Shown here: positions 21,745 to 29,062 of the stretch, piece by piece
Position numbering within the stretch: position 1 is the stretch's first letter
Layout of the letters: every line of letters begins with the position of its first letter
Origin: Phycisphaerales bacterium
GTDB taxonomy: Bacteria > Planctomycetota > Phycisphaerae > Phycisphaerales > UBA1924
Direction of reading: 5' to 3'
Length of the DNA stretch: 34,605 nt
Assembly (NCBI GenBank): GCA_016742075.1
Contig: JACVCL010000013.1
Span: 1-34,605, forward strand
The notes under the pieces: model-generated
What the model saw: the letters and a program-made list of their open reading frames with translations, nothing else
Databases searched by the model: none
Told to the model about the DNA's origin: nothing
Translations under genes and position numbers: made by a program

Positions 21745-22617
21745 GTGCACATTCTGACGAAATTCCTGGTGGTCGTTGCGGCGGTGCTGAGCGTGCTGCT
21801 CTCGGGGCTGGCGATCGCGTACACGTCGAACGCCGACCGGCTGAAGGCCGAGGTTCTGGCCGAGCGGGCCAAGGCGGCCGAGGCGGTGGCCCGCGCGGGC
21901 GACACCACGACCCAGTCGCTGGCCGAGCGCGAGAGCATGCTGTCTGAGAACAGCAAGCTCCAGCAGACGATCACGACGCTCAAGGAGCAGATCAACAAGC
22001 TGGAGGGCGACCAGGCCGGGCTGATCGCCGAGAACAAGCGTCTGCAGCTGAACGACGCGAGCTACACCGCGCGGATCGACCAGTTCACGGCGCTGATCAA
22101 GAGCTACCAGGAGCTCGACAAGGCCCGCTCGAGCGAGCTGGACCAGCTCCGCACCCGGGCGCTCTCCGACGCCCGGAAGCAGATTGAGCTCGGCGACCGA
22201 ATCAACGACCTGACCGGGCAGCTGGAGGTTTCCACGGAGACCAACCGCACGCTGCAGGAGCAGCTGGTGGACATGCGCCAGGAGCTGGGGCGGGCCCGCG
22301 AGGGCGGCGCTGCCGGCGCAGGGTCCGCGGCCGCGGGTGTGCTCCGGGCGCCGCCGGCGCTGCGCGCCACCGTTACGAGCGTGACCACCGACGTCGACGG
22401 TTCGACGCTGGTGGCCTTCAACGCGGGCTCCACGGCGGGCATCCGCCCGAACATGGAGGTCAACGTGGTGCGGCCGGGCAACTTCGTGGCCAAGGTGCTG
22501 ATCAAGAAGGTCGACCTGAACGAGGCAGTCGGCCGCGTGACGCTGTTCAACACGCTGTCGAACCTCTCGCCCTCCAACGGCGACACGGTGGTGGCGCAGC
22601 TGAACAACCCGAGCTGA
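21745..22617 (+). CDS. Membrane-anchored coiled-coil protein with an MreC-like layout
   Basis: This is a 290-residue protein starting at GTG with AAGGAG about eight bases upstream. It has one N-terminal membrane helix (FLVVVAAVLSVLLSGLAIAY, 7-26), a long coiled coil (about 30-185, heptads of Leu/Ile/Ala with many Lys, Glu and Gln), a Gly/Ala linker, and a beta-rich C-terminal domain (205-288). That domain includes RATVTSVTTDVDGSTLVAF, NAGSTAGIRPNMEVNVVR and AKVLIKKVDLNEAVGRVTLF. The pattern of a strand, then G-x3-GI-P-x2-V, then a strand ending in valine repeats what is seen in MreC, whose gene lies two kilobases downstream. I infer a periplasmic scaffold working with MreB. Sequence identity to MreC is low, so a separate family is equally possible. 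Confidence 0.72.
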   Translation: MHILTKFLVVVAAVLSVLLSGLAIAYTSNADRLKAEVLAERAKAAEAVARAGDTTTQSLAERESMLSENSKLQQTITTLKEQINKLEGDQAGLIAENKRLQLNDASYTARIDQFTALIKSYQELDKARSSELDQLRTRALSDARKQIELGDRINDLTGQLEVSTETNRTLQEQLVDMRQELGRAREGGAAGAGSAAAGVLRAPPALRATVTSVTTDVDGSTLVAFNAGSTAGIRPNMEVNVVRPGNFVAKVLIKKVDLNEAVGRVTLFNTLSNLSPSNGDTVVAQLNNPS

Positions 22618-22678
22618 GTCCGGGCGGAGGGGCACGGTCGGCGGGACACGCGGGCGGGGCCGGAGAACAGAGGATTCC

Positions 22679-22891
22679 ATGAGCCAGATGGGAATGCAGA
22701 TGCCCGGCGCGGCCCGGGGACGGGCGCCGTCGCTGAACATCTACACCGGCCTGATGGCCGTGGCGGTGGTGTGCCTGCTGGCCGCGGTGGTGCAGACCCT
22801 GCGGGCGGGCATGACGATCGGCCCCGAGGGCAGCCTGATGGGGGCGCTCAGCGTCCACGAGGGCAACAAGCCGGTGAACCTCGGCAAGTGA
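22679..22891 (+). CDS. Small single-pass membrane protein of unknown function
   Basis: This is a 70-residue product with one membrane helix (LNIYTGLMAVAVVCLLAAVVQTL, about 19-41). A Met/Gly/Arg-rich N-terminus (MSQMGMQMPGAARGRAPS) precedes it, and a 29-residue tail with PEGSLMGALSVHEGNKPV follows. AGAGGA lies about six bases before the ATG. It sits between the coiled-coil gene (61 bases) and mreB (201 bases), all on the same strand, which suggests a cell-shape or division role. I recognise no family. The ATG, ribosome-binding site and clean hydrophobic helix make it a credible gene despite its size. Confidence 0.65.
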   Translation: MSQMGMQMPGAARGRAPSLNIYTGLMAVAVVCLLAAVVQTLRAGMTIGPEGSLMGALSVHEGNKPVNLGK

Positions 22892-22984
22892 GCGTCGGCG
22901 GCCGGTGAGAGGGCCAACCGGGGGGAGCCCGGGGACCTTGGACGACCGGGGCCCGGGGGGTGGGGTGGATACCCGTCCGGTTTG

Positions 22985-23014
22985 CTGACGGGGGGCGGCA
23001 AAGGCCGATAAACT
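22985..23014 (+). promoter_or_regulatory. Possible mreB promoter
   Basis: CTGACG (22985-22990, four of six -35 matches) and TAAACT (23009-23014, four of six -10 matches) are 18 bases apart in the 201-base gap before mreB. GATAAACTT is one of the few AT-rich spots in that gap. The resulting leader would be about 70 bases. Confidence 0.35.
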
Positions 23015-23092
23015 TGGGGATGGTCGTTTCTCTGCCCTGTTGGCGCGGCACCGAACCGATGCCGATCGCGGGGTGTTGCGCGGAGGTCGCTC

Positions 23093-24151
23093 TTGGCGTG
23101 GCTTAACCGAGTGCTGGGGTTCTTCAGCGTCGATATGGGCATCGACCTGGGGACGTGCAACACGCTGGTGGCGGTGCGCGGCGAAGGCATCGTGCTCAAC
23201 GAGCCGTCGGTGGTGGCGGTGAAGAAGGGCACCAACCGCGTGCTGAACAACGGCACGGCGGTGGGGTGGAAGGCCAAGGAGATGCTGGGCAAGACGCCCG
23301 GCTCGATCCAGGCGATCCGTCCGCTGAAGGACGGGGTGATCTCGGATTTCGAGATCACCGAGGCGATGCTCAAGTACTTCATCCAGAAGGTGAACGGGAA
23401 GGCGAACTTCGCCGGCATCGGCCCCCGGGTGGTCATCGCGGTGCCCAGCGGCATCACGGCGGTGGAGAAGCAGGCCGTCGAGCAGTCGGCGATGCGGGCG
23501 GGCGCCCGGATCGTGTACCTGGTCGAGGAGCCGATCGCGGCGGCCATCGGCGCCGGGCTGCCCTTCAGCGAGCCCACGGCGTCGATGATCGTGGACATCG
23601 GGGGCGGCACGACGGAAGTGGCCATCATGTCGCTGGCGGACATCGCGACGTGCGAGAGCCTCCGGGTCGCGGGCGATGACCTCGACGAGGCGATCATGAA
23701 CCACATGAAGAAGACCTACAACCTCATGATCGGCGAGCAGACCGCCGAGCGGATCAAGATCGAGATCGGCTCGGCGGCGCCGGTGGGGCAGGAGCTCTCG
23801 ATCGAGGCCCGCGGGCGCGACATGATCAGCGGACTGCCGCGGAAGGTGGTCGTGACCAGCGAGGAGATCCGCGAGGCGCTGCAGGAGCCGGTGAACGCCA
23901 TCGTCGAGTGCTGCACCCGCACGCTGGAGCGGGCCGAGCCCGAGCTGGCGGCCGACCTGGTCGACAACGGCATCACGCTCGCCGGCGGCGGGGCGCTGCT
24001 CCGCGGGCTCGACATCGTGCTGCAGAACGCCACCGGGATGGAAGTGAAGATCGCCGACGACCCGCTGACCTGCGTCGCCCGCGGCACCGCGGTGTTCCTC
24101 GAGAACCTCGAGCAGTGGAAGGACACGCTCGAGAGCAACCTCGACCAGTAA
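23093..24151 (+). CDS. mreB: Rod-shape actin MreB
   Basis: MreB forms membrane-bound filaments that direct peptidoglycan synthesis along the cell side wall. The 352 residues include phosphate-1 DLGTCNT (18-24; most MreB have DLGTANT), the connecting IRPLKDGVISDFE, phosphate-2 DIGGGTTEVA (168-177) and the adenosine loop ITLAGGGALLRGLD. An amphipathic N-terminus (MAWLNRVLGFF) could bind membrane. The start is a TTG, supported by GGAGG six bases upstream; there is no ATG before the family similarity begins. mreC and mreD follow directly. The Ala-to-Cys change in phosphate-1 is uncommon but conservative. rodA and the elongation transpeptidase are not next to it. Confidence 0.96.
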   Translation: MAWLNRVLGFFSVDMGIDLGTCNTLVAVRGEGIVLNEPSVVAVKKGTNRVLNNGTAVGWKAKEMLGKTPGSIQAIRPLKDGVISDFEITEAMLKYFIQKVNGKANFAGIGPRVVIAVPSGITAVEKQAVEQSAMRAGARIVYLVEEPIAAAIGAGLPFSEPTASMIVDIGGGTTEVAIMSLADIATCESLRVAGDDLDEAIMNHMKKTYNLMIGEQTAERIKIEIGSAAPVGQELSIEARGRDMISGLPRKVVVTSEEIREALQEPVNAIVECCTRTLERAEPELAADLVDNGITLAGGGALLRGLDIVLQNATGMEVKIADDPLTCVARGTAVFLENLEQWKDTLESNLDQ

Positions 24152-24216
24152 CCCCCCCTCACCCCCCAACTGCCCCGCCGCTTCGAGCACGATCTGCGCC
24201 CGGCCCACGAACACCC

Positions 24217-25116
24217 ATGCGTCGCCGACTGCCCAGCCCGCGCGCCACGCTCGTGATCGCCGCCGCCGCGCTGCTGGCCCTGGCGCTGCTGCCGGCGCGG
24301 TTCACCGGGTGGGTCGGCTGGTTCCGCGGGCCGTTTCTCGCGGCGGTGGGGCCGGTGTCGGGGCCGCTGCGGATCGTTTCGAAGTTCCTGCGCCCCGGCG
24401 AGCGGGGGCCCGGCCGGCCGGTCACCGACTCGGAGGCGGAGCTGGTCCGTCAGCGCGACGACGCCGAGCGCCGGGCCAACGAACTGGCCGCGCAGGTGCT
24501 CGAGCTCAACCGGCTGCTCAGCGACTTCCAGCGTCAGCCGGTGGCGCTGGGCTCCCGCGTGCGGATGATCGAGGGCTCGGTGCTGGCCTCGCAGCCGGGG
24601 CGGGGGCTCGTCGACGTGGCCCGCGGCACGACGCACGGCATCGGGCCGGGCACGGTGGTGGTGGCCCGTGGCGCCGCGGCGGGGGGGCAGCTCGTGGGGA
24701 TCGTCACCGATCGGTCGGCCGTGTCGTCGGTGGTGCACCTGATCACCGACCGGCGCGTGAGCCCGCCGCTGATGATCGGGGTGATCGGGGGCGAGGGGGT
24801 GATGACGCCCGAGGTCCTTCAGCAGAGCCCGCGGGTGCAGCTGAAGCCCACGGGCGAGGGCCTGCTGGCGGCCGACGCGGTGGGCGTCGCCGAGGCCGCG
24901 CGGATCGCGCCGGGGGCGGTCGTCCGCCTGCTCGACGACTCGTGGCCCGTCTCGGCCCAGATGACGCTGCTCGGGCGCGTCACCGCCGTGGAGCCGACCG
25001 ACAATCCGCTGTTCCGGCGCGTGGTTGTCCGGCCCGAGGTGGATGTGGCCCGGGTGCGGTCGGTGATCCTGCGCATCCCGGCCGACGGGGCACCGGGGCC
25101 CGGAGGCACGCCGTGA
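24217..25116 (+). CDS. mreC: Cell-shape protein MreC
   Basis: MreC is the periplasmic scaffold that links MreB to the RodA/PBP2 elongation synthase. The 299-residue product has an N-terminal membrane helix (ATLVIAAAALLALALLP, 10-26), a coiled coil (about 70-105, SEAELVRQRDDAERRANELAAQ), and two beta domains (SVLASQPGRGLVDVARGTTHGIGPGTVVV, then LVGIVTDRSAVSSVVHLITD, and later LLGRVTAVEPTDNPLFRRVVVRP). A Gly/Pro tail closes it. I take the ATG at 24217, after the mreB stop; the frame is open further left, but that part overlaps mreB. It overlaps mreD by GTGA, so the two are translationally coupled. Confidence 0.9.
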   Translation: MRRRLPSPRATLVIAAAALLALALLPARFTGWVGWFRGPFLAAVGPVSGPLRIVSKFLRPGERGPGRPVTDSEAELVRQRDDAERRANELAAQVLELNRLLSDFQRQPVALGSRVRMIEGSVLASQPGRGLVDVARGTTHGIGPGTVVVARGAAAGGQLVGIVTDRSAVSSVVHLITDRRVSPPLMIGVIGGEGVMTPEVLQQSPRVQLKPTGEGLLAADAVGVAEAARIAPGAVVRLLDDSWPVSAQMTLLGRVTAVEPTDNPLFRRVVVRPEVDVARVRSVILRIPADGAPGPGGTP

Positions 25117-25715
25117 ACTGGATCGTGTTCATCCTCGCGGCGTACGGGGCCTTCGCCCTGGAGTTCGGCGTGCGCGATGCACTCCAACTGGGGCACACCG
25201 CCGTGGCCCCCCACTTTGTGCTGGTGCTGCTGGCGTTCGTGGGCGTGTGGGCGCCGAGCACGGTGGTGCTGTGGGCGTCGCTGGCGCTGGGGCTGGGGCT
25301 CGACTTGTTCTACGCTTTCCCCTCGGCCTCGGGCGGGGAGGAGGTCGTGGTGGTGGGGCCGTGGGCGCTGGGCTGCCTGGCGGCCGGGTACACGGTGCTG
25401 ACGATGCGGCCCCTGATGTTCCGGCGCGGTGTGATGGCGCTGGGGTTCCTGGCCCTGTGCGGCTCGGCGGTGTGCGCGGTGGTCTGCGTGACCCTGCTGA
25501 CGCTGCGGGCACGCTTCGACGCGTCGTTCACCATCGACCCGGCGTGGTCGGAGCTTGGTGTGCGGCTGGCCAACGCGGTGTACACGTGGGCCCTGGCGCT
25601 GGCCTTGGCGGTGCCGCTGAGGGCCGTCAAGCCGGTCTTCGGCTTCCCGGCCACCGGCTCGGGGGTGTTCCGGGCCGAGGGGGTCCGGAGCGGGGCCTAC
25701 AGCAAGAGGGGATGA
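25113..25715 (+). CDS. mreD: Cell-shape membrane protein MreD
   Basis: This is a 200-residue integral membrane protein. Hydrophobic stretches occur at WIVFILAAYGAFALEF, HFVLVLLAFVGVWAP, TVVLWASLALGLGLDLFYAF, VVVGPWALGCLAAGYTVL, GVMALGFLALCGSAVCAVVC and ALALALAVPLRAV, giving about five or six helices as in MreD. The GLGLDLFYAFPSASG part corresponds to the G-x2-D-x8-G-x3-L pattern in the middle of MreD. The start is a GTG overlapping the mreC stop, with CGGAGG six bases upstream. Sequence conservation in this family is low, so the assignment rests on topology and on its place directly after mreBC. Confidence 0.8.
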   Translation: MNWIVFILAAYGAFALEFGVRDALQLGHTAVAPHFVLVLLAFVGVWAPSTVVLWASLALGLGLDLFYAFPSASGGEEVVVVGPWALGCLAAGYTVLTMRPLMFRRGVMALGFLALCGSAVCAVVCVTLLTLRARFDASFTIDPAWSELGVRLANAVYTWALALALAVPLRAVKPVFGFPATGSGVFRAEGVRSGAYSKRG

Positions 25716-25758
25716 CTTCGGCGTGCGGTCGCCCGGGCGCAGTCCGGCCGGGCCGCCC

Positions 25759-25767
25759 TATATTTTT
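25759..25767 (+). promoter_or_regulatory. AT-rich -10-like element before the phenylalanine hydroxylase gene
   Basis: TATATTTTT is the longest run of A/T in its neighbourhood and lies 33 bases before the ATG at 25800. No convincing -35 is found 16-18 bases upstream, so only the -10 part is supported. Confidence 0.3.
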
Positions 25768-25799
25768 GGGGTATTCCGCCCGCCCGCAGGAGCCGCCGC

Positions 25800-26660
25800 A
25801 TGGACGAGATGAAAGGCAACGGCCTGATCCACTCACCGGTGATCGACTCGGATGAGGCCCGCCGGGCCCAGGCGGCCGCGGACCGCGCGGCGAACCTGCC
25901 GCCGGACCAGATCGACATCGACTCGATGAAGATCACCCAGCACTACGAGAAGTACACGCCGGAGAACCACGAGGTCTGGACGACCATCTTTGACAAGCGG
26001 ATGGAGCAGCTGGGCGAGTTCGGGTCGCGCGTGTTCCTCGACGGCATGCGGCACATCAACCTTCAGCGCAACCGGGTGCCGCCCCTGGCCGACGTGAACG
26101 CCCGGCTCAAGAAGCTCACGGGCTGGTCGAGCCACGGCGTGCCGGGCTACCTGCCCGCCAAGGCCTTCTTCGCGTTCCTGGCCCGGCGGCAGTTCCCCAC
26201 CACCGTGACGGTACGGCCCAAGAGCCAGATGAACTACCTGCCTGAGCCCGACATCATCCACGATGTCTTCGGGCACGTGCCGCTGCACGCCGATCCCGTG
26301 TTCGCCGACTTCCTGCAGACCTACGGCCAGGCGGCGCTGCACACCAATGACCCGTACCACACCGAGCGGCTTGCCCGGCTGTTCTGGTTCACGGTCGAGT
26401 TCGGCCTCATCCGCGAGGACGGCAAGCTCAAGCTGTACGGCTCGGGGCTGATCTCGTCGGAGGGGGAGGGGCACAACGCGCTGGAGAACCCCGCCGTCGA
26501 CCGCCGTCCGTTCGAGATGGAACGCGTCTGCGCCACGTCGTTCGAGATCGACCACTACCAGCCGATTCTGTACGTGCTCGATAGCTTCGAGCAGCTCCGC
26601 GACGCGATGCAGAGCTACGCCGAGATGCTGCTGAGCATCGAGGCGACGGCCAAGCGTTGA
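25800..26660 (+). CDS. phhA: Phenylalanine 4-monooxygenase
   Basis: This non-heme iron, tetrahydropterin-dependent enzyme hydroxylates phenylalanine to tyrosine. The iron ligands are visible: His154 and His159 in PDIIHDVFGHVPL and Glu200 in WFTVEFGL. Substrate and pterin-site segments LTGWSSHGVPGYLP, RQFPTTVTVRP and GSGLISSEGEGHNALE are present. The 286 residues match the compact bacterial form without the regulatory ACT domain of animals. AGGAG lies eight bases before the ATG, and an AT-rich -10-like element lies upstream, so it is probably its own unit. It has no tyrosine-catabolism or pterin-recycling neighbour here. It converges with the PadR-partner gene 12 bases away. Confidence 0.96.
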   Translation: MDEMKGNGLIHSPVIDSDEARRAQAAADRAANLPPDQIDIDSMKITQHYEKYTPENHEVWTTIFDKRMEQLGEFGSRVFLDGMRHINLQRNRVPPLADVNARLKKLTGWSSHGVPGYLPAKAFFAFLARRQFPTTVTVRPKSQMNYLPEPDIIHDVFGHVPLHADPVFADFLQTYGQAALHTNDPYHTERLARLFWFTVEFGLIREDGKLKLYGSGLISSEGEGHNALENPAVDRRPFEMERVCATSFEIDHYQPILYVLDSFEQLRDAMQSYAEMLLSIEATAKR

Positions 26661-26672
26661 AGCGGCGGCGCG

Positions 26673-28535
26673 TCAGTGGCTCGCGGCCGGGATCCCGGGC
26701 ATCGGCGGGATCAGCACCCAATCCCCCTTCGGGATGCTCGTCTGCCCGGGGTTGGCCCGGGCCCACTCGAGTGTTGTCCGATCGATGACCCGCGTGGCTT
26801 CGTGCTCGCTCGGGTCGCCCTTGGAATCGAGGACGGGGACGCCTCCGTCGTCGGCTCGGTCGCTGCCGACGCTGTAGAGCAGGGGCCCGGCGTCGGTGAG
26901 CCTGTAGCGGAGGGGTCGGCCGTCGAACTCATCGAGCGGGACCGAGGGCAACAGGTCCGGGACGAGCTGGTCGAGCGATGAGGGCCAAGAGCCGTGGCGG
27001 CGGCGGTGGATCTCCAGAGCGATGGCGACGACGGCCGCGTCGCGCCTGACGAGCGCGACGCGGGCCCTCAACGCCGCGGAGCTCAGCGCGGGCATGAGCA
27101 CCGAGAGCGGGAACTGCGACCATTGCCCCCAGGCGCCGCCGCGGTCGAGCGCGGCCTCGGCGTGGAGTATGTCGCCGCGGGACCAAGCCTCATCGCCGAG
27201 GGGGGTCGAAACCGCCCGCCGCATCGCGGCCACGGCGTGCTCGTAGCGCCGGGTGGCTTCCTTCCGGTCGAGGGAGACCACCGGCATCAGCGGTGCCGCC
27301 AGCGCGACGCCGGCGCGCTCCAGCAGGCCCGGCGCGGCCGGCGTCTGGCCGAAGCTGATGGACCCGAGGATCTCGGCGTAGCCCTGTCGCGTCAGGCGCC
27401 CGTCGCCGCCGCCCTCGTCGGTGAACACGCGCTGGGCCGTGTCGAGCCACGCCACAAACTCGCCGTCCATGCTCATCGCCGCCCGCCGGTCGGCAGGGAA
27501 CCCCGCCATCGTGTGCGCCACACGGATGAGGTCGCTCTCGGTCGCCCCGGCCACTCCGCCAGCGATCGCGGCCCGAACATCCCACGCCACAAGCGAGAGG
27601 ATGTTCAGAGCCACCAGATCGCCGATGACCGTGCGGCTCTCTCTGGACAGCCGAGCAAGGTCGAGCATCGCCGACCAGTCGGCCGCGGCGCGTGACCCCT
27701 GGCCGGCCCGGAGCGCCAGTCGGGCGTCGAGAGCCAGCAGCATCGCCGGCTCCCTCAGCAGCGTGAATGCCGGCATCACCGTCCTGATGACCGGCACGCC
27801 GCGGGTTCCGCTCCGCTCGCTCGCCCGGACGGATTCAGGGGACGGCAGCCGCCAGCCCAAGGCTTCGAGCCCGGGGTCCGGCGGAAGCTCTGCCAGAAGC
27901 GGGAAGCCCATGTGCTCGGCCCGCACCACCGAGCGAAGCCGCTCGAGCTCGGCCTGTTTCTGGTCGAACCACGCCGCGACGGTCTCCCCGCCGGGGACCG
28001 CGCCGAGCTCCGCGTCCCATCGCTGCTTGATCGCCTCCCGCAGCGGCTCGGGGAGGCTCCCGAGCGCTCGGAGCACCTCGAAGAGCCGCGGGTAGGCCCG
28101 ATTCTCCCACGGCACGGCCATGATCGGCGCATTCCACTCGGCCACGTAGTCGCGCGTCACGCGCGGCGTGGGGCCGAGCCAGTACCGCGCTGCGAGAAAC
28201 GCGTACGACGCCACCATGAGCACCAGCACCACCCCCACGCCCAGGCGGGCGCGGTGCAGGACCTGCCACCACAGCGGGCGGTTGCGGCGTTTGGCCCGGC
28301 GGATGAGCGCCGCAGCCCGGGCCGGGTCGCCGAAGCCCTCGGCGAGCTCCTCGGCCGAGCGGCCGGCGTCCAGGCCGTCGCGGAAGTGGGCGAGCAGTTC
28401 CGCGGCCACCTCGGCCCGCTCGCTCTTCCACAGCCGCGTGCGGCGGCACACGGCCTCGACCAGTTGTGCCAGTGGCGCGGGCACGTCGGCGGGGCGGACC
28501 GACGCATCGGCACGGCTGACGGCGGCATTCGTCAT
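26673..28535 (-). CDS. HAAS-type PadR-partner membrane protein with a GspG-like C-terminal domain
   Basis: This is a 620-residue protein. The ATG at 28535 is preceded by GGAGG at six bases; the frame is open further left through the padR gene but lacks support there. Residues 21-80 form a small helical domain (ERAEVAAELLAHFRDGLDAG, ELAEGFGDPARAAALIRRAK) like the HAAS domain found in membrane partners of PadR regulators. One membrane helix follows (VGVVLVLMVASYAFLAARYWL, 100-120). A long helical region (about 130-490) has no family that I recognise. Residues 500-566 match the GspG globular pattern: ALEIHRRRHGSWPSSLDQL, PLDEFDGRPLRYRL and LYSVGSDRADDGG. It begins 16 bases after padR and is surely co-transcribed. 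Its function is unknown, perhaps as a sensor or effector. Confidence 0.78.
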   Translation of the reverse strand: MTNAAVSRADASVRPADVPAPLAQLVEAVCRRTRLWKSERAEVAAELLAHFRDGLDAGRSAEELAEGFGDPARAAALIRRAKRRNRPLWWQVLHRARLGVGVVLVLMVASYAFLAARYWLGPTPRVTRDYVAEWNAPIMAVPWENRAYPRLFEVLRALGSLPEPLREAIKQRWDAELGAVPGGETVAAWFDQKQAELERLRSVVRAEHMGFPLLAELPPDPGLEALGWRLPSPESVRASERSGTRGVPVIRTVMPAFTLLREPAMLLALDARLALRAGQGSRAAADWSAMLDLARLSRESRTVIGDLVALNILSLVAWDVRAAIAGGVAGATESDLIRVAHTMAGFPADRRAAMSMDGEFVAWLDTAQRVFTDEGGGDGRLTRQGYAEILGSISFGQTPAAPGLLERAGVALAAPLMPVVSLDRKEATRRYEHAVAAMRRAVSTPLGDEAWSRGDILHAEAALDRGGAWGQWSQFPLSVLMPALSSAALRARVALVRRDAAVVAIALEIHRRRHGSWPSSLDQLVPDLLPSVPLDEFDGRPLRYRLTDAGPLLYSVGSDRADDGGVPVLDSKGDPSEHEATRVIDRTTLEWARANPGQTSIPKGDWVLIPPMPGIPAASH

Positions 28536-28551
28536 GGCGGGCCTCCGTGGA

Positions 28552-28905
28552 TCAGACGGCCGCGGCCGCGGAAGGACCGGGCAGGATGCCGAGATTCTCC
28601 ATGGCCGTGGCCAGGCTGCGGAACTGCTTGGCGGCCTCGGCCAGGTGCTTGCGGCCGTCGCCCGTGAGGCGGTAGTAGCGGCGCTCGCGGCCTGACTCGG
28701 CGGTGTCCCAGAAACTCTCGATGAGCCCCTTGGCCTCCAGGTTGTAGAGCAGCGGGTAGAGCGTCGACTGGCCCATGTCGAGCACACCCTGCGTGCGGGC
28801 GGCCAGGGATTCCACCAGTTCGTAGCCGTACATCGCCCGACGCTCGAGCAGTTTCAGCACCGCCAGCGGCCCGGCCCCGCGCATCAGTTCGCGTTCGATC
28901 CGCAT
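28552..28905 (-). CDS. PadR-family transcriptional regulator
   Basis: This is a 117-residue winged-helix repressor. The PadR pattern is plain: GPLAVLKLLERRAMYGYELVESL, TLYPLLYNLEAKGLIESFW, RRYYRLTGDGRKHLAEA and a C-terminal dimerisation helix. The ATG at 28905 is chosen because AAGGAGG sits seven bases upstream; an upstream in-frame start would place the ribosome-binding site inside the gene. The promoter at 28969-28997 is filled by a 17-bp palindrome, so autorepression is likely. It forms a two-gene unit with the membrane protein that follows. The ligand that relieves repression is unknown. Confidence 0.93.
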   Translation of the reverse strand: MRIERELMRGAGPLAVLKLLERRAMYGYELVESLAARTQGVLDMGQSTLYPLLYNLEAKGLIESFWDTAESGRERRYYRLTGDGRKHLAEAAKQFRSLATAMENLGILPGPSAAAAV

Positions 28906-28968
28906 CGCAGAACCTCCTTCCCCCCACCCACGAGCCCGTCGCCCGGCCGGACACACTCTGTTCACGAT

Positions 28969-28997
28969 ACTATGTCACACATAGTCTACGGCGTCAA
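28969..28997 (-). promoter_or_regulatory. padR promoter with a 17-bp palindromic operator
   Basis: On the minus strand TTGACG (28997-28992) and CATAGT (28974-28969) are 17 bases apart. The perfect dyad ACTATGT-CAC-ACATAGT (28969-28985, plus-strand reading) covers the -10 and most of the spacer. ATGT...ACAT half-sites are typical of PadR-family operators. Binding here would exclude RNA polymerase, so negative autoregulation is the natural reading. Confidence 0.7.
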
Positions 28998-29062
28998 GCA
29001 TCGGTCGGTTGCGGCGGGTCGCGATGAATTCATGCGCTCGGCCCGTTTCGGCGTGAAGCCGA

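Noticed and set aside
28536-28787. Upstream extension of the PadR-partner protein across padR
   Set aside because: It overlaps padR in another frame, and a strong GGAGG site lies just before the ATG at 28535.
29000-29062. ATGAATTCAT palindrome after the helicase stop as a terminator or operator
   Set aside because: It is a short palindrome without loop or T-run, and no promoter overlaps it.
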